Shown piece by piece: positions 63,995 through 64,000 of a stretch of 64,000 nt of DNA. The stretch comes from an uncultured Prevotella sp. (lineage in GTDB: Bacteria; Bacteroidota; Bacteroidia; Bacteroidales; Bacteroidaceae). The stretch spans positions 1-64,000 of the forward strand of contig ONBG01000025.1 of assembly GCA_900316015.1 (NCBI GenBank). Reading direction: 5' to 3'. Below the pieces are notes generated by a model. That model was given only the letters and a program-made list of their open reading frames with translations. It was not told the origin of the DNA and ran no database searches. Each line of letters starts with the position of its first letter. Positions within the stretch are counted from its first letter, which is position 1. The position numbers were made by a program, and so were the translations under genes.

Positions 63995-64000
63995 ATGAAA
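63995..64000 (+). CDS. Start of the next gene, probably atpB (partial)
   Basis: ATGAAA at 63995, 10 nt after the previous stop, is the last sequence of the window. The gene order suggests F0 subunit a; only two codons are visible. Confidence 0.35.

Overview
The window looks like a chromosomal segment of a Prevotella-type member of the Bacteroidota. The evidence is the recurrent promoter pattern TTTG-19/20 nt-TAnnTTTG, the absence of strong Shine-Dalgarno sites, a DUF4296 lipoprotein, an IleRS of the long type with a swapped HIGH motif, and a Bacteroidota-style atpD-atpC order. No species can be named from the sequence alone.

Layout. Positions 1-64 hold the 3' end of a 5S rRNA gene and its terminator. 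Positions 137-12940 are core genome: ileS, a TraR/DksA-like gene, lspA, a DUF4296 lipoprotein, nadC, an M23 peptidase, a C69 dipeptidase, a coiled-coil lipoprotein, dinB and tRNA-Ser(CGA). Positions 12951-34161 are a visibly more G+C-rich prophage. It has a tyrosine integrase, terminase genes on the minus strand, and HK97-type head and siphovirus-type tail genes on the plus strand. No lysis, replication or repressor gene is recognisable, so it is probably incomplete. Positions 34148-43574 are part of a type III CRISPR-Cas locus. Positions 43575-45791 are a decayed stretch with an interrupted HAD phosphatase gene. Positions 45792-64000 return to core genome: mnmE, a nucleoside phosphorylase, a fused NfnB/GltA-like oxidoreductase, a sugar MFS transporter, serS, rpmA-rplU, three glycosyltransferases, nhaD, pfkA and the start of the ATP synthase cluster.

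The most interesting part is the CRISPR locus. The prophage runs directly into the C-terminal part of a RAMP (Cas7-like) gene whose 5' portion is absent, so the interference complex (cas10 and the remaining RAMPs) is not in the window. What remains is a tightly spaced operon of two CARF-HEPN ribonucleases of the Csx1/Csx2 kind, a RecD-like helicase between them, cas1, a primase-polymerase of the CRISPR-associated Prim-Pol kind, cas2 and a small frameshifted gene. One of the CARF-HEPN proteins carries an extra C-terminal domain that may be a ring-nuclease-type domain. The operon leads into a leader and a nine-spacer array.

The array records its own last acquisition. Repeat 2 is 47 nt long because of an internal 10-nt tandem duplication. 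Repeat 1 is exactly the first 37 nt of repeat 2 and is followed at once by a normal 36-nt spacer. This is what results if the integrase measures 37 nt from the leader side instead of recognising the distal end of the repeat. Spacer 1 is therefore preceded by an abnormal repeat end, which would give its crRNA an altered 5' tag.
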